From: Halalkalibacter oceani
Lineage (GTDB): Bacteria > Bacillota > Bacilli > Bacillales > Bacillaceae_D
Assembly: GCF_023715705.1 (NCBI RefSeq)
Contig: NZ_JAMBOS010000027.1
Location: forward strand, 1 to 57,321
DNA: 57,321 nucleotides
Direction of reading: 5' to 3'
Below, piece after piece: positions 25,488 to 34,380 of the stretch. The position numbers and the translations under genes are program-made. The notes under the pieces were generated by a model. It worked only from the letters and a program-made list of their open reading frames with translations. It was not told the origin of the DNA and did not search any database. How positions within the stretch are numbered: position 1 is the first letter of the stretch; every line of letters begins with the position of its first letter.

Positions 25488-25866
25488 GGAGTCCCCCTGA
25501 CCGTTAACACGTGTTTCTACAGCCATGAACATTTCATAGTCTGGGAGAAAGAGAATCTCCTAATGCTAGTAAATGCCCACTTAGAAACAGGGCAATTGAC
25601 TAGTCGATCATCGATTCCAAAACCAATTGCAATTCATTCTGCAATCGTTTACGATAAAAGAGCCTACAGAAAATAGTCTGAATTTTTGAGAGAATAGATG
25701 CTATCTATCATGGTTTTAAGTTGGAAAGGAAGGGTTGGCATACTCTGATTTGTAAGCGCATTCATTGGGCGGATCATGTCTGATAATTTCCTGAGAATAG
25801 TGAGGTGATGCAAAAGTTTCGCTATGCTTTGGTTTGATGACAGAAATAATGAGATGGAGGAGCCTG
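25488..25866. other. long leader upstream of the sugar-sensing operon
   Basis: No coding frame is convincing. It contains a cre-like site at 25751-25764 and the promoter region of the sensing operon. Confidence 0.45.
25751..25764 (+). promoter_or_regulatory. cre-like catabolite site
   Basis: TGTAAGCGCATTCA matches the CcpA consensus TGWAANCGNTNWCA at 13 of 14 positions. It lies about 100 nt upstream of the first gene of the binding protein/kinase/regulator operon and suggests repression by preferred sugars. Confidence 0.65.
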
Positions 25867-26991
25867 ATGAGTAATTTAATGAGTAGAAGAGAGTTTTTAA
25901 AGAGAACGGCACAGTGGGGAGCCTTTGGCACAGGGGCGTTGGCGGGTGCTCAATTGCTGTCCGCTTGTGCGTTGTCTGCCAGGCATGAGCCGGTCCTGGA
26001 AGGAAGGGGACAGGTTATTTATGCGAATAAAAGCTTAGGCTACTACTTTTTTATTATACAGCAGGAAGCGATGCACCGGGAAGTGGAAGCGCGCGGGTTC
26101 GAATTTATGGCGGCGATTTCAAATTTCAATGCGGAAAGGCAGGCGCTGCAGGTCAGACGAGCGGCGATGAAAAAGCCGGTCGCCATTATTTGCGATCCCG
26201 TTGACAGCAATGAAGAATTTATTCAGGTCATTGAAGAGGTGAGAAAGCAGGGGATTCCCGTTGGAGTGATTGATACCCCTTTGAACAAAGGGGATGTCTC
26301 GATTACGGTGGCATTCGATAATTATAAAGGCGGAATGATGGCGGCCGAGAAGATCGTCCGCTTATTAATCAAAAAATACGGCTCCCCCCGCGGAGTCGTG
26401 CTGAATTGTTACGGTTCATTAAGCAGTCTCGCCTGGAAGCTGCGAAAGGAAGGGTTTGAGAGAATACTGCAAAGATATCGTCATATCGAATTAATTAGCA
26501 AAGCGACTGAAGGCGATGTGACGAAAATGTACGAGGTGACAGAAGAAACATTGCGGGATTATCCAAATCTGGATGCAGTGCACGCTGCTTCTGAAACGCC
26601 GGCACGCGGTATTTACGAGGCGTTGAAGTCACGAAAACGACTTCATCCGGCCGGGAGCGTCGAGCATGTTATCTTTGTGACGATTGACGGTGAACCGATC
26701 GCCCATGAGTGGATCAAAGAAGGCTCGCTTGATGCCAGCATATCTCAGGATCCGATTGCTTATGCGGAAATATGTGTGGAATTACTTGATACGTATACGA
26801 TCCAAAACAAGCCGATTCCATTTAAAACGTATTCAAATGATCGCTATTACTGGCAGGAGGCTGAGCTGCGCCCAACCGCCGCCGGTCCCCAGCTCGTTAT
26901 CCCCCCGTTTGAGGTTAACCAAAGCAATGTGAATGATAAAAGACATTGGGCAAATATTGCCTTAAAGGAGTGGGGAATTAAATATGTTTAA
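25867..26991 (+). CDS. sugar-binding protein with Tat-type lipoprotein signal (sensor partner)
   Basis: A 374-residue RbsB/XylF-type binding protein. The N-terminus carries a twin-arginine motif S-R7-R8-E-F-L-K and then a lipobox 'LSAC' (Cys34), so export by Tat and lipid anchoring are both indicated. The binding-protein fold spans about 45-370, with the hinge stretches 'TVAFDNYKGGMMAA' and 'VIFVTIDGEPIAHEW'. It is homologous to the transport protein at 34381-35544. The ATG at 25867 follows 'atggaggagcc'. Because it precedes a YesM-type kinase rather than the permease, I infer that it presents ligand to the kinase, as XylFII does for LytS in Clostridium. Confidence 0.88.
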   Translation: MSNLMSRREFLKRTAQWGAFGTGALAGAQLLSACALSARHEPVLEGRGQVIYANKSLGYYFFIIQQEAMHREVEARGFEFMAAISNFNAERQALQVRRAAMKKPVAIICDPVDSNEEFIQVIEEVRKQGIPVGVIDTPLNKGDVSITVAFDNYKGGMMAAEKIVRLLIKKYGSPRGVVLNCYGSLSSLAWKLRKEGFERILQRYRHIELISKATEGDVTKMYEVTEETLRDYPNLDAVHAASETPARGIYEALKSRKRLHPAGSVEHVIFVTIDGEPIAHEWIKEGSLDASISQDPIAYAEICVELLDTYTIQNKPIPFKTYSNDRYYWQEAELRPTAAGPQLVIPPFEVNQSNVNDKRHWANIALKEWGIKYV

Positions 26992-27056
26992 TCTAATTGA
27001 CCAGAGGTGTTGTTGTTTCTAAAAAGGAGATGTTAGAAATAAAGGCGCTTTTTTTG

Positions 27057-28811
27057 ATGTTTCGAAAAAGTATAAAGGTCCGTCTGCTGGCGTATTTTCT
27101 ACTTATAAGCCTTCTCCCTATTTTGCTTGTCGGTTTTATCCCGTACTACAAATCGCAGGAAATTGTACAGCGGCAGGTGCTAGAATTTGCGCAAAGCACG
27201 GTAAATCAGCTTAATGAGAATATTACCTATTATTTAAAAGAAATGGATTTGATGGCCCGGATCATCTATTATCAGCTTCAGCTCTCAGTCAACCAGGATG
27301 AGCAGTCTGCCAACGATGATGCTCTTTTTCAACAGGAAGAAACAGAAGAACTGTTAATGGAGTTAAAAAACAATCGGCCGTTTATTGAAGATATACACGT
27401 CGTGGCTGCAAACCAGCAGGCGACAACGGCCAATGGACTAAAAAAGGAAGAGCTGGAAGCGACGGAATGGTTTTCGGACGCTCTGACGAGAATAGGGGAA
27501 AAAACATGGGTCGGTCCCCATCAAAATGAATATACAGTCCGACCATTGGCTGGGGAGGTCATTTCTCTCGTTCATCCTTTTTCGATTCACGATGACGCCG
27601 AGATCGTGACGATTATTATTGAGATGAAACAGGAGGAGCTGAACCTGCTTTTTACGAGACCGGATTTGCAAAACCTCGGGACTTTGCTGTTGATTGATAA
27701 ATTTGGAGAGGTGATCTTCAGTACAGATCCGGAAATACTGGAAGATGGCGCCCAGCAATATATTAATACGATTAATCTGTTTGAACAGCTGAATCAGGAA
27801 AACCGCTTTATCTATGATATTAATTTTTTCAGCGGCTGGCGAATTGGGGCGCTCATTCCGGAAGAGCTTATTAATGAGAGCTTTCATTCGATTAGACTCA
27901 CTGTTTTTATTCTGCTCGGTGTTTTTTTCTGTATCTCGACCGTGCTCGCCTGGCTTTTTTCAACGCGCTTTATTAACCCGCTTCGTCAGCTCCAGCGCGA
28001 TATCCGCGAAGTTGAAAAAGGAAACTTCCAGATCAGGTCAGAGATTACGAGTATCGATGAAATAGGCGATTTGAGCCGCAGTTTTAACAAAATGATGCGG
28101 GAAATCGAAACGCTGATTGAGCAAATCTCGATTAACGAGAAAAAGAAAAAGCAAATCGAAATGCAGTCACTTCAATACCAAATCAACCCCCATTTTTTAT
28201 ACAACACGCTAAATTCAGTTCAATGGATCGCGAAGCTTCATCACGTACCTGATATAAGCGAGATGCTGACAAACTTGATTAAATTACTGCGGACAAGTTT
28301 AAATGCAACGAATCATCTTCATATGCTTGAAGAAGAGCTGGAGGTACTGAGCTTTTATTTGAAAATTCAGGACTTTCGCTATCCGGACAGCTATACCATT
28401 TCGTACGATATTCCGAAGGAACTCTTATCTACCTATGTCCCACGATTTATTTTGCAGCCGTTAGTTGAAAATATTTTCTTCCACGCATTTTCTGATGGGA
28501 AAGGCGACATCAAAATTGCCGCTATACGAGAGGACGGTTTATTGCGTCTTAGGGTGCAGGATAATGGACGAGGGATGTCGGCGGAAACAATCGAGAGGAT
28601 CATGGCTAAAAAGCAGCCGGATAGCGGAAAGATGTCGAGTGGGGTTGGCATTCACAATGTCGATGACAAAATCAAGCTCTATTTCGGCTCAAGCTACGGA
28701 CTTGCAATTTCGAGCCAGGAGGAGAACGGAACGACTATCGATCTTTATTTACCGATATCTTTTGAAAAAGAGGATGGTGAAGAGGATGTTAAACGTTTTA
28801 TTAGTCGATGA
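27057..28811 (+). CDS. YesM/LytS-type sensor histidine kinase
   Basis: A 584-residue membrane kinase. A first membrane helix (about 8-30), an extracellular sensor domain (about 31-275) and a second helix (about 280-303) are followed by HAMP (about 303-355), the His_kinase domain with phosphoacceptor in 'QINPHFLYNTLN' (about 376) and an HK-type ATPase ('LVENIFFHAF', 'VQDNGRGM', 'GVGIHNVDDKI'). The start is uncertain: the frame is open from TTG 26997, and an 'aaaaggag' at 27022-27029 suits no start codon well. I chose ATG 27057, which keeps the whole first helix. The regulator gene starts 26 bp inside its 3' end, so the pair is translationally coupled. Confidence 0.9.
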   Translation: MFRKSIKVRLLAYFLLISLLPILLVGFIPYYKSQEIVQRQVLEFAQSTVNQLNENITYYLKEMDLMARIIYYQLQLSVNQDEQSANDDALFQQEETEELLMELKNNRPFIEDIHVVAANQQATTANGLKKEELEATEWFSDALTRIGEKTWVGPHQNEYTVRPLAGEVISLVHPFSIHDDAEIVTIIIEMKQEELNLLFTRPDLQNLGTLLLIDKFGEVIFSTDPEILEDGAQQYINTINLFEQLNQENRFIYDINFFSGWRIGALIPEELINESFHSIRLTVFILLGVFFCISTVLAWLFSTRFINPLRQLQRDIREVEKGNFQIRSEITSIDEIGDLSRSFNKMMREIETLIEQISINEKKKKQIEMQSLQYQINPHFLYNTLNSVQWIAKLHHVPDISEMLTNLIKLLRTSLNATNHLHMLEEELEVLSFYLKIQDFRYPDSYTISYDIPKELLSTYVPRFILQPLVENIFFHAFSDGKGDIKIAAIREDGLLRLRVQDNGRGMSAETIERIMAKKQPDSGKMSSGVGIHNVDDKIKLYFGSSYGLAISSQEENGTTIDLYLPISFEKEDGEEDVKRFISR

Positions 28812-30342
28812 TGAATTTATCGTCCGTCAGGGGCTAAAAGCGATGATCAATTGGGATGATTACAAAATGAATGTTTTATTAGAAGCGAATAACGGCAAGG
28901 ACGCCCTGGCGCTTTTGGAGGAGCATCAAATTGATGTGATCGTTACTGATATTCGGATGCCGCTGATGGATGGAATTGAGCTGACGAGAAAAGCGAAGGA
29001 AAGCTATCCGGATATGAAGGTGATGCTGCTCACCTGCTACGATGACTTTGAGTATGTGCAGGAGGCGGTGGCGCTTGGAGCGTCCGGCTATTTATTGAAA
29101 ACCGACCTGGAAGGGGGCAGTCTGGAAAAGCAACTTCAAAAAATTTCCAAAGAGGTTCAGCAGGAGCGGGAAAAGCGGGAATCTTATCAGAGACTGGAAA
29201 TGAGTGCGCGGGAATCGGCAGCGTTGATGAAAGAAAAACAAATCAAAAGCATTTTGAAGGGAGGGGAACCGGAGCTTACTCATCAGGAACTCAGCTTTCT
29301 CTTGGCTCCCCATCTGCTGCTCAAGATCGTGTTTGCTCAACATGTTTCGCTTGAAGATGTTGAACAAATTTTCTACCGGCTGTTCGCCAGGGACATCTCC
29401 TTTCTTTTTCAGCCGGAGGACCATTCTTTTCTTGCTCTGGCCGGTTTTCCAGCTGATTTAGGAAGCAGTCAGCAAAAAATGCTTGAGTGGAAGGCAAGGA
29501 TGGCTGGAGAGCTGTTTGCTGAATTGAAGAAGCTGGAAGGAATCATGAACCTTTATGAAGGTATATCCTTTCAGCTCGATACTCTTTGTAAAACTTATCA
29601 GTCGCTTTGTATCATGGCTGAAGCGCACTGTTTTTATAATGGATTCGGTCATCTCGTGTCGGCCGAGGCGATCGGAAGTATTGAATGTGAACCGCCGGTG
29701 CTTGATTTTCATTCGTTACATCAATTAACAATTATGAGAGACTGGATTCAACTGAAGGCACAGTGTGAAGAGATCTTTTTGCTGTTTGAAACAGAACAGA
29801 CCGATGTTGATACAGTTAAGATGGCGACAATGACGATGGTCGAGACCGTGATGCTCGGCTTGAGGTCAAATAGCAATCTCCATACGAAAAATTGGGGTAG
29901 CAACAGTCTTGATTATAAGGAAAAAGTGAAAGCGCTCCAGACGTTTGAGGATGTGAAAAACTGGTTTTACCACGGACTCGAGCAGCTGGAAGACAGCCGT
30001 CTACAATTTATCGGCGGGAGTCATCACGTCATTCGTCAGGCTGTGAGCTTTATCGAACAGCACTACGCCAGAGACCTGACACTGGAGGAGTTGTCCCGGG
30101 AGGTTGGCCTGAGCAAAAGCTATTTAAGCACGATGTTTAAAAAAGGAACCGGAAAAAGCTTTGTTGAATATGTAAATGATGTTCGGCTTGAAAAAGCGAA
30201 GGAGCTGTTTTTGCACTCTGATTATAAAATTTTTGAAGTAGCCGAAAAGGTCGGTTTTCATGACCCGAAATATTTTAGTAAACAGTTTAAACGGATGACT
30301 GGAATGTCTCCAAATCGCTTTCGCTCCATCTATTTGCAATAA
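28786..30342 (+). CDS. YesN-type response regulator (receiver + AraC)
   Basis: A 518-residue transcription activator. The receiver domain (1-120) has acidic pair D8-D9 and phosphoacceptor D55 ('VTDIRMPLMDG'). A linker of about 290 residues follows, then a C-terminal AraC domain (about 415-515) with both helix-turn-helix units ('LTLEELSREVGLSKSYLSTMF' and 'KIFEVAEKVGFHDPKYFSKQF'). The ATG at 28786 follows 'gaagagg'; the long frame starting at 28465 only reads through the kinase gene. The likely target is the catabolic/transport operon starting at 30578. Confidence 0.92.
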   Translation: MLNVLLVDDEFIVRQGLKAMINWDDYKMNVLLEANNGKDALALLEEHQIDVIVTDIRMPLMDGIELTRKAKESYPDMKVMLLTCYDDFEYVQEAVALGASGYLLKTDLEGGSLEKQLQKISKEVQQEREKRESYQRLEMSARESAALMKEKQIKSILKGGEPELTHQELSFLLAPHLLLKIVFAQHVSLEDVEQIFYRLFARDISFLFQPEDHSFLALAGFPADLGSSQQKMLEWKARMAGELFAELKKLEGIMNLYEGISFQLDTLCKTYQSLCIMAEAHCFYNGFGHLVSAEAIGSIECEPPVLDFHSLHQLTIMRDWIQLKAQCEEIFLLFETEQTDVDTVKMATMTMVETVMLGLRSNSNLHTKNWGSNSLDYKEKVKALQTFEDVKNWFYHGLEQLEDSRLQFIGGSHHVIRQAVSFIEQHYARDLTLEELSREVGLSKSYLSTMFKKGTGKSFVEYVNDVRLEKAKELFLHSDYKIFEVAEKVGFHDPKYFSKQFKRMTGMSPNRFRSIYLQ

Positions 30343-30348
30343 GAAAGT

Positions 30349-30385
30349 CCCGGAAGGTCAGCATTTGATCTTCCGGCTTTTTTTG
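30349..30385 (+). terminator. terminator behind the regulator gene
   Basis: The stem ccggaagatca-like (ccggaaggtca with tgatcttccgg) is followed by TTTTTTT. It splits the sensing operon from the catabolic operon. Confidence 0.92.
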
Positions 30386-30437
30386 TTCACTTAAAAATTT
30401 TCCACCTTTTACAAATATAAACCACCTCAGCTATCCG

Positions 30438-30451
30438 AGTAAGCGCTACCA
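30438..30451 (+). promoter_or_regulatory. cre-like catabolite site
   Basis: AGTAAGCGCTACCA matches TGWAANCGNTNWCA at 12 of 14 positions. It lies about 130 nt upstream of the catabolic operon. Confidence 0.6.
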
Positions 30452-30577
30452 AAAAAATGTCCACTTAATTTGAAATTTTGGCTAACTCCATCTTTCCGCT
30501 TTTTGATTAAGATTTATCCATACAGAAAAACAGACGATTTCTGTAGGCGCAAAAGATTGGTGGAAGGAGGGATGCCG

Positions 30578-31654
30578 GTGAAGCAGGTGAGGGCCGCGGT
30601 GATAACCGAAAAAGCAAAAATCGGTTTGCAAACATTTCCTCTCCCTGAGCTGCATGAGGAAGACCTTCTCATAAAAGTTGAAATGTGTGGTGTATGTGGC
30701 TCAGATTTGCACATTTTTAAAGGGGATTGGGGGGAGCCGTACCCTTTGATTCCAGGACATGAATTTATCGGGATAGTCGAAGCAGCAGGATCGAGGGCGC
30801 TGCGCAAGCATCAAGTGGCGCTTGGCGACAGAGTCGCGGTGGAAATGATTTTGCCGTGCGGGACATGTCAGCCGTGCCGGGCAGGGCTGTACAATCTCTG
30901 CGTGTATGACGGCAAGGAGGGTCGGCAGTATGGCTGCAACATCAGCAGTGAACGGCAGCCCCATTTATATGGAGGCTGGGCGGAGTATTTATATGTGCCG
31001 GCTCAGGCCCTTGTTCATAAAATTCCGTCTCACGTTCCGTTAAAACGGGCCGTGCTGACTGAGCCACTTGCTGTCGCAGTCAGGGCGGTCAATTTGACAC
31101 CGCCAAGGCTTGGAGACAGCGTCGCCGTTGTTGGTGCCGGACCGATTGGCTTACTGACTGTTGTCGCTGCCAAGGCGGCGGGAGCTTCCCCGGTTATGTT
31201 GATCGGCTCGCGTGAGGAACGGCTTGCCCTCGGAAAAGAGTTCGGGGCCGATGAAGTTCTTGATTACCGTGATAGAAATGTGCTTGAAACATTACAGAAG
31301 CATTTAGGCGGACAAGGAGCTGACATTGTCTTTGAAACAGCGGGTACGGCTCTGGCGCAAAGGCAAAGCCTAGAATACGCAAAACCTGGAGGCGTCGTCA
31401 ATTATCTCGGTCTGACCGGCAATCAGCCGGTCCAGATTGAAACGGATAAGCAAATGACCTTTAAGGAACTGACGATCCGCTCGTCATTTCTTAGTGCATG
31501 GGCTTATCAGGGCGCGATTCAGATTATCGCGGGTGGTATGTATCCAATTGAAAAGATGATTACCCACCAGTTTTCATTGGAAGATGTGGAGGAGGCGCTG
31601 GCCTGCTCTGTAAATCGGAAGGGAAAAGCGATCAAGGTTGTCCTAGTACCATAG
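30578..31654 (+). CDS. zinc-dependent alcohol/polyol dehydrogenase (first)
   Basis: A 358-residue medium-chain dehydrogenase of the sorbitol/threonine dehydrogenase type. The catalytic zinc ligands are in 'CGVCGSDLHIFKG' and 'GHEF', and the structural zinc in 'CGTCQPCRAGLYNLC'. The NAD motif 'VVGAGPIGLLTVVAAKAAG' is near 180-198. It oxidises a secondary hydroxyl to a ketone, with unknown substrate. The GTG at 30578 lies 7 nt after 'ggaagga'; an ATG at 30572 sits too close to the RBS. It is the first gene of the catabolic/transport operon. Confidence 0.88.
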   Translation: MKQVRAAVITEKAKIGLQTFPLPELHEEDLLIKVEMCGVCGSDLHIFKGDWGEPYPLIPGHEFIGIVEAAGSRALRKHQVALGDRVAVEMILPCGTCQPCRAGLYNLCVYDGKEGRQYGCNISSERQPHLYGGWAEYLYVPAQALVHKIPSHVPLKRAVLTEPLAVAVRAVNLTPPRLGDSVAVVGAGPIGLLTVVAAKAAGASPVMLIGSREERLALGKEFGADEVLDYRDRNVLETLQKHLGGQGADIVFETAGTALAQRQSLEYAKPGGVVNYLGLTGNQPVQIETDKQMTFKELTIRSSFLSAWAYQGAIQIIAGGMYPIEKMITHQFSLEDVEEALACSVNRKGKAIKVVLVP

Positions 31655-31675
31655 AAGTGAACAGGAGGAGAAAGC

Positions 31676-32818
31676 ATGAGCTTAGTGTCAAAAGCAGCTG
31701 TACTTGATGGAATTGAAGGCCAGTTTCATATTCAGGAATATGAAGTGCCCGAACCGAAGAAAGGGGAGTTTATTTTACGGACGGAGTATGCTGGTGTTTG
31801 CGGGACAGATGTCCATATGTATTACGGTCATTTAAATACGGTGGAATATCCGATCGTGATGGGGCATGAATTTTGCGGGAAAATTGAAAAGCTCGGATCA
31901 GCCGATATTGTTGACAGCAACGGGCAGCAGGTGAAGGAAGGAGATCGGGTGGTAATCGTTCCTGGTGTCAGCTGCGGTGAATGCTATTATTGCAAAATCG
32001 CCAAAACGCCGACCCGTTGCAGTCATGTTCAAGCTTATGGCTTCCTGCCGAATCGGGAACCGCACTTACTATCAGGGGGGTTCAGTCAATATGTTCATAT
32101 CAAGTATGAACATACATCATTTTTCAAAACGGAGCTGGAGCCGCATATCGCTGTACTAACCGAGCCGCTTTCGATTTGTGTCCACGGCTTTCAGCGCGCG
32201 GGTGGTGTCCGCTTTGGCAGCACGGTGCTCGTCCAGGGAACGGGAGCGATTGGTCTTGGGGCAATTGCCTTTGCAAAACGGTCGGGTGCGGCAAAAGTGA
32301 TTGCTGTCGGCGGACCAAAGCGGCGTCTTGAACTGGCGAAGCAGATGGGGGCCGATGTGGTGATTGATATTGACGATGTGAAAGATCCACAGGAACGAAT
32401 CAAATTGGTCAAGTCGGAAACAAAGGGTGGACGCGGGCCTGATATGGTCGTTGAATGCGCCGGCTTCCCGGGAGCCGTACCGGAAGGCTTGAGCTATCTT
32501 CGGGACAGCGCGGAATACATTGAACTGGGTCATTTTACGGATGTTGGCGGTGTTGAGATCAATCCGCATTGGCATATATTGCGGAACAATGCCAATATTC
32601 GCGGCGTTTGGGGAAGTGATGTTGAGCATATGGAGATGACGCTTTCAATTATCGAACGGCTTGAGCTACCTTATGACCAGCTTGTGACTCATAAGCTGCC
32701 GCTTGACCGGATAGGAGATGCGATTCAGGCGATGAGCAAAAAAGGGTACTCTCTTGATGGCAAGGAGCAAGTGATTAAAATTGCGATCGACCCTTGGCAG
32801 GCATTGGCGAATCAATAA
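31676..32818 (+). CDS. zinc-dependent alcohol dehydrogenase (second)
   Basis: A 380-residue medium-chain dehydrogenase. The catalytic zinc site is 'GVCGTDVHMYYGHLN' and 'GHEFCG', the structural zinc is 'CGECYYCKIAKTPTRC', and the nucleotide motif is 'VQGTGAIGLGAIAFAKRSG' near 190-208. It is distinctly different from the first dehydrogenase, so two separate oxidations are likely. The RBS 'aggaggagaaagc' is good. It lies 21 nt behind the first gene and 15 nt before the aldehyde dehydrogenase. Confidence 0.88.
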   Translation: MSLVSKAAVLDGIEGQFHIQEYEVPEPKKGEFILRTEYAGVCGTDVHMYYGHLNTVEYPIVMGHEFCGKIEKLGSADIVDSNGQQVKEGDRVVIVPGVSCGECYYCKIAKTPTRCSHVQAYGFLPNREPHLLSGGFSQYVHIKYEHTSFFKTELEPHIAVLTEPLSICVHGFQRAGGVRFGSTVLVQGTGAIGLGAIAFAKRSGAAKVIAVGGPKRRLELAKQMGADVVIDIDDVKDPQERIKLVKSETKGGRGPDMVVECAGFPGAVPEGLSYLRDSAEYIELGHFTDVGGVEINPHWHILRNNANIRGVWGSDVEHMEMTLSIIERLELPYDQLVTHKLPLDRIGDAIQAMSKKGYSLDGKEQVIKIAIDPWQALANQ

Positions 32819-32833
32819 GAAGGAGGAGATAGT

Positions 32834-34273
32834 ATGCAAATGATCATCAATGGCGTGCAAAGAGCTGCCGCTTCACAAAAAGTGATTGAAGTCCGCAATA
32901 TGGCGACGATGGAGCTGATTGATACAGTGCCGCAGGCAACAATTGAAGACGCGCAGGAGGCGTTGGAAGCGGCGCGGGAAGGGGCGAAGCTCTGGGCAGC
33001 GACGCCAATTTATAAGCGAGTGGAAATCATTGAACGTTTTGTAAGCGCTTTACGAGAGAGGCAGGAGGAGCTTGGCCGGCTGTTAAGTGCCGAAAACGGC
33101 AAAATTCTCGCTCAGGCGATTGGGGAAGTCGGCGTCGCGGCTAATCTTTTTCACGAGTTCGCGCAGGAATCGAAGCGGCTTTTCGGCCAGACCATTCCAC
33201 TTGAAATCCAGGAAGGTCTTGAAGCGGACCTGATGATTACAAAGCGCGAGCCGTTAGGAGTGATAGTCGGGGTGCTGCCGTTTAACTTCCCGGTCGAGTT
33301 GTTCGCTCATAAGGCCGGGGCGGCGCTCGCCGCCGGAAACGCAATTGTGATCAAACCGCCGGAGGATGATCCGTTGACAATTATCAAAATGGTGGAGATG
33401 CTCCATGAAGCGGGAGTGCCTGGAAATGTGCTGCAGGTTGTGACGGGCTACGGGGAGGACGTAGGGGCTTATTTAACAAAAAGCCCGCTCGTTGACGCGA
33501 TCAGTTTTACCGGAAGTACGGAAACAGGAACGGCAATATACGAAAGTGGCGCCAAAAACCTGTCGCGTGTCTTTCTTGAGCTCGGGGCGAATGATGCCCT
33601 GATCGTCTGCGAGGATGGCGATATTGAAAGTGCGGTCGATCATGCGATAGAAGGGCGCCTGCTTGCCAATGGTCAAGTGTGCTGCGCCAATAAGCGGCTT
33701 GTTGTTCATGAAAGCGTATTAGAGGCCTTTCAAAACCGTTTAACGGAGAAGCTGCATACGAAGAAGATCGGCAATCAGCTGGAGAAGGATACAGATGTTG
33801 GTCCACTAGTCAGCGAAGAAGCGGCAGTTCGGGTTGAACAGCAGATTCAGCAAACGGTGCAGCAAGGGGCCGAGTTGATTTTCGGAGGACGCCGCATCAA
33901 CCGTACATTTATTGAACCGACTGTCCTTACAGGTGTGACAAGAGAGATGGATGTGGCAAAGAATATGGAAATTTTCGGTCCTGTGTTTTCAATCATCTCT
34001 TTTAAAACGTTTGATGAAGCGATTGAGATTGTCAATGATACGGTGTACGGCCTGAACTCTTCGATTTTCACCCGTGATATGAACAAAGCGATAGAGGCTG
34101 GCAATCGGATTGGGGCGGGGATCGTCTCGATTAACGGTGGAACTTGCTACCGACCGCTTTGCAGTGCCTTCGGCGGTTATAAGAAAAGCGGCATTGGCCG
34201 TGAAGGATCGGCGTATACGCTTGAGGAGCTGACTCAGCTGAAGAGCATTGTTCTGCGTGGAGTGATGAACTAA
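32834..34273 (+). CDS. aldehyde dehydrogenase of the catabolic operon
   Basis: A 479-residue aldehyde dehydrogenase with Cys283 ('GQVCC'), Glu249 ('LELGAND') and 'FTGSTETGTAIY' near 219-230. 'LPFNFPVELFAHK' replaces the usual PWNFP stretch, and 'GTCYRPLCSAFGGYKKSGIG' is unusual near the C-terminus. This places it with SSADH- or lactaldehyde-type enzymes with small oxygenated substrates. 'gaaggaggagatagt' precedes the ATG. It would oxidise an aldehyde intermediate to an acid. A TGTAAGCGCTTTAC cre-like site lies inside the gene at 33040-33053. Confidence 0.88.
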   Translation: MQMIINGVQRAAASQKVIEVRNMATMELIDTVPQATIEDAQEALEAAREGAKLWAATPIYKRVEIIERFVSALRERQEELGRLLSAENGKILAQAIGEVGVAANLFHEFAQESKRLFGQTIPLEIQEGLEADLMITKREPLGVIVGVLPFNFPVELFAHKAGAALAAGNAIVIKPPEDDPLTIIKMVEMLHEAGVPGNVLQVVTGYGEDVGAYLTKSPLVDAISFTGSTETGTAIYESGAKNLSRVFLELGANDALIVCEDGDIESAVDHAIEGRLLANGQVCCANKRLVVHESVLEAFQNRLTEKLHTKKIGNQLEKDTDVGPLVSEEAAVRVEQQIQQTVQQGAELIFGGRRINRTFIEPTVLTGVTREMDVAKNMEIFGPVFSIISFKTFDEAIEIVNDTVYGLNSSIFTRDMNKAIEAGNRIGAGIVSINGGTCYRPLCSAFGGYKKSGIGREGSAYTLEELTQLKSIVLRGVMN

Positions 34274-34302
34274 GACGAAGTGGATCAGGTCATTAGGCCA
34301 CA

Positions 34303-34352
34303 GCGACGGGACTGGGCAAAAGGGAAGCGATCAGACTTTTGCCAAAGTCCCG
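34303..34352 (+). terminator. intra-operon hairpin before second binding protein gene
   Basis: A long imperfect stem (gcgacgggact...agtcccgct with inner caaaag...cttttg) without a U tract. It probably shields or stabilises an mRNA end instead of ending the operon. Confidence 0.65.
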
Positions 34353-34380
34353 CTGAAATCAAGAATATGGGGGGATGATG

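Noticed and set aside
28465-28785. N-terminal extension of the response regulator by 107 codons
   Set aside because: It reads the kinase gene in another frame. The receiver domain starts normally at ATG 28786 with an RBS.
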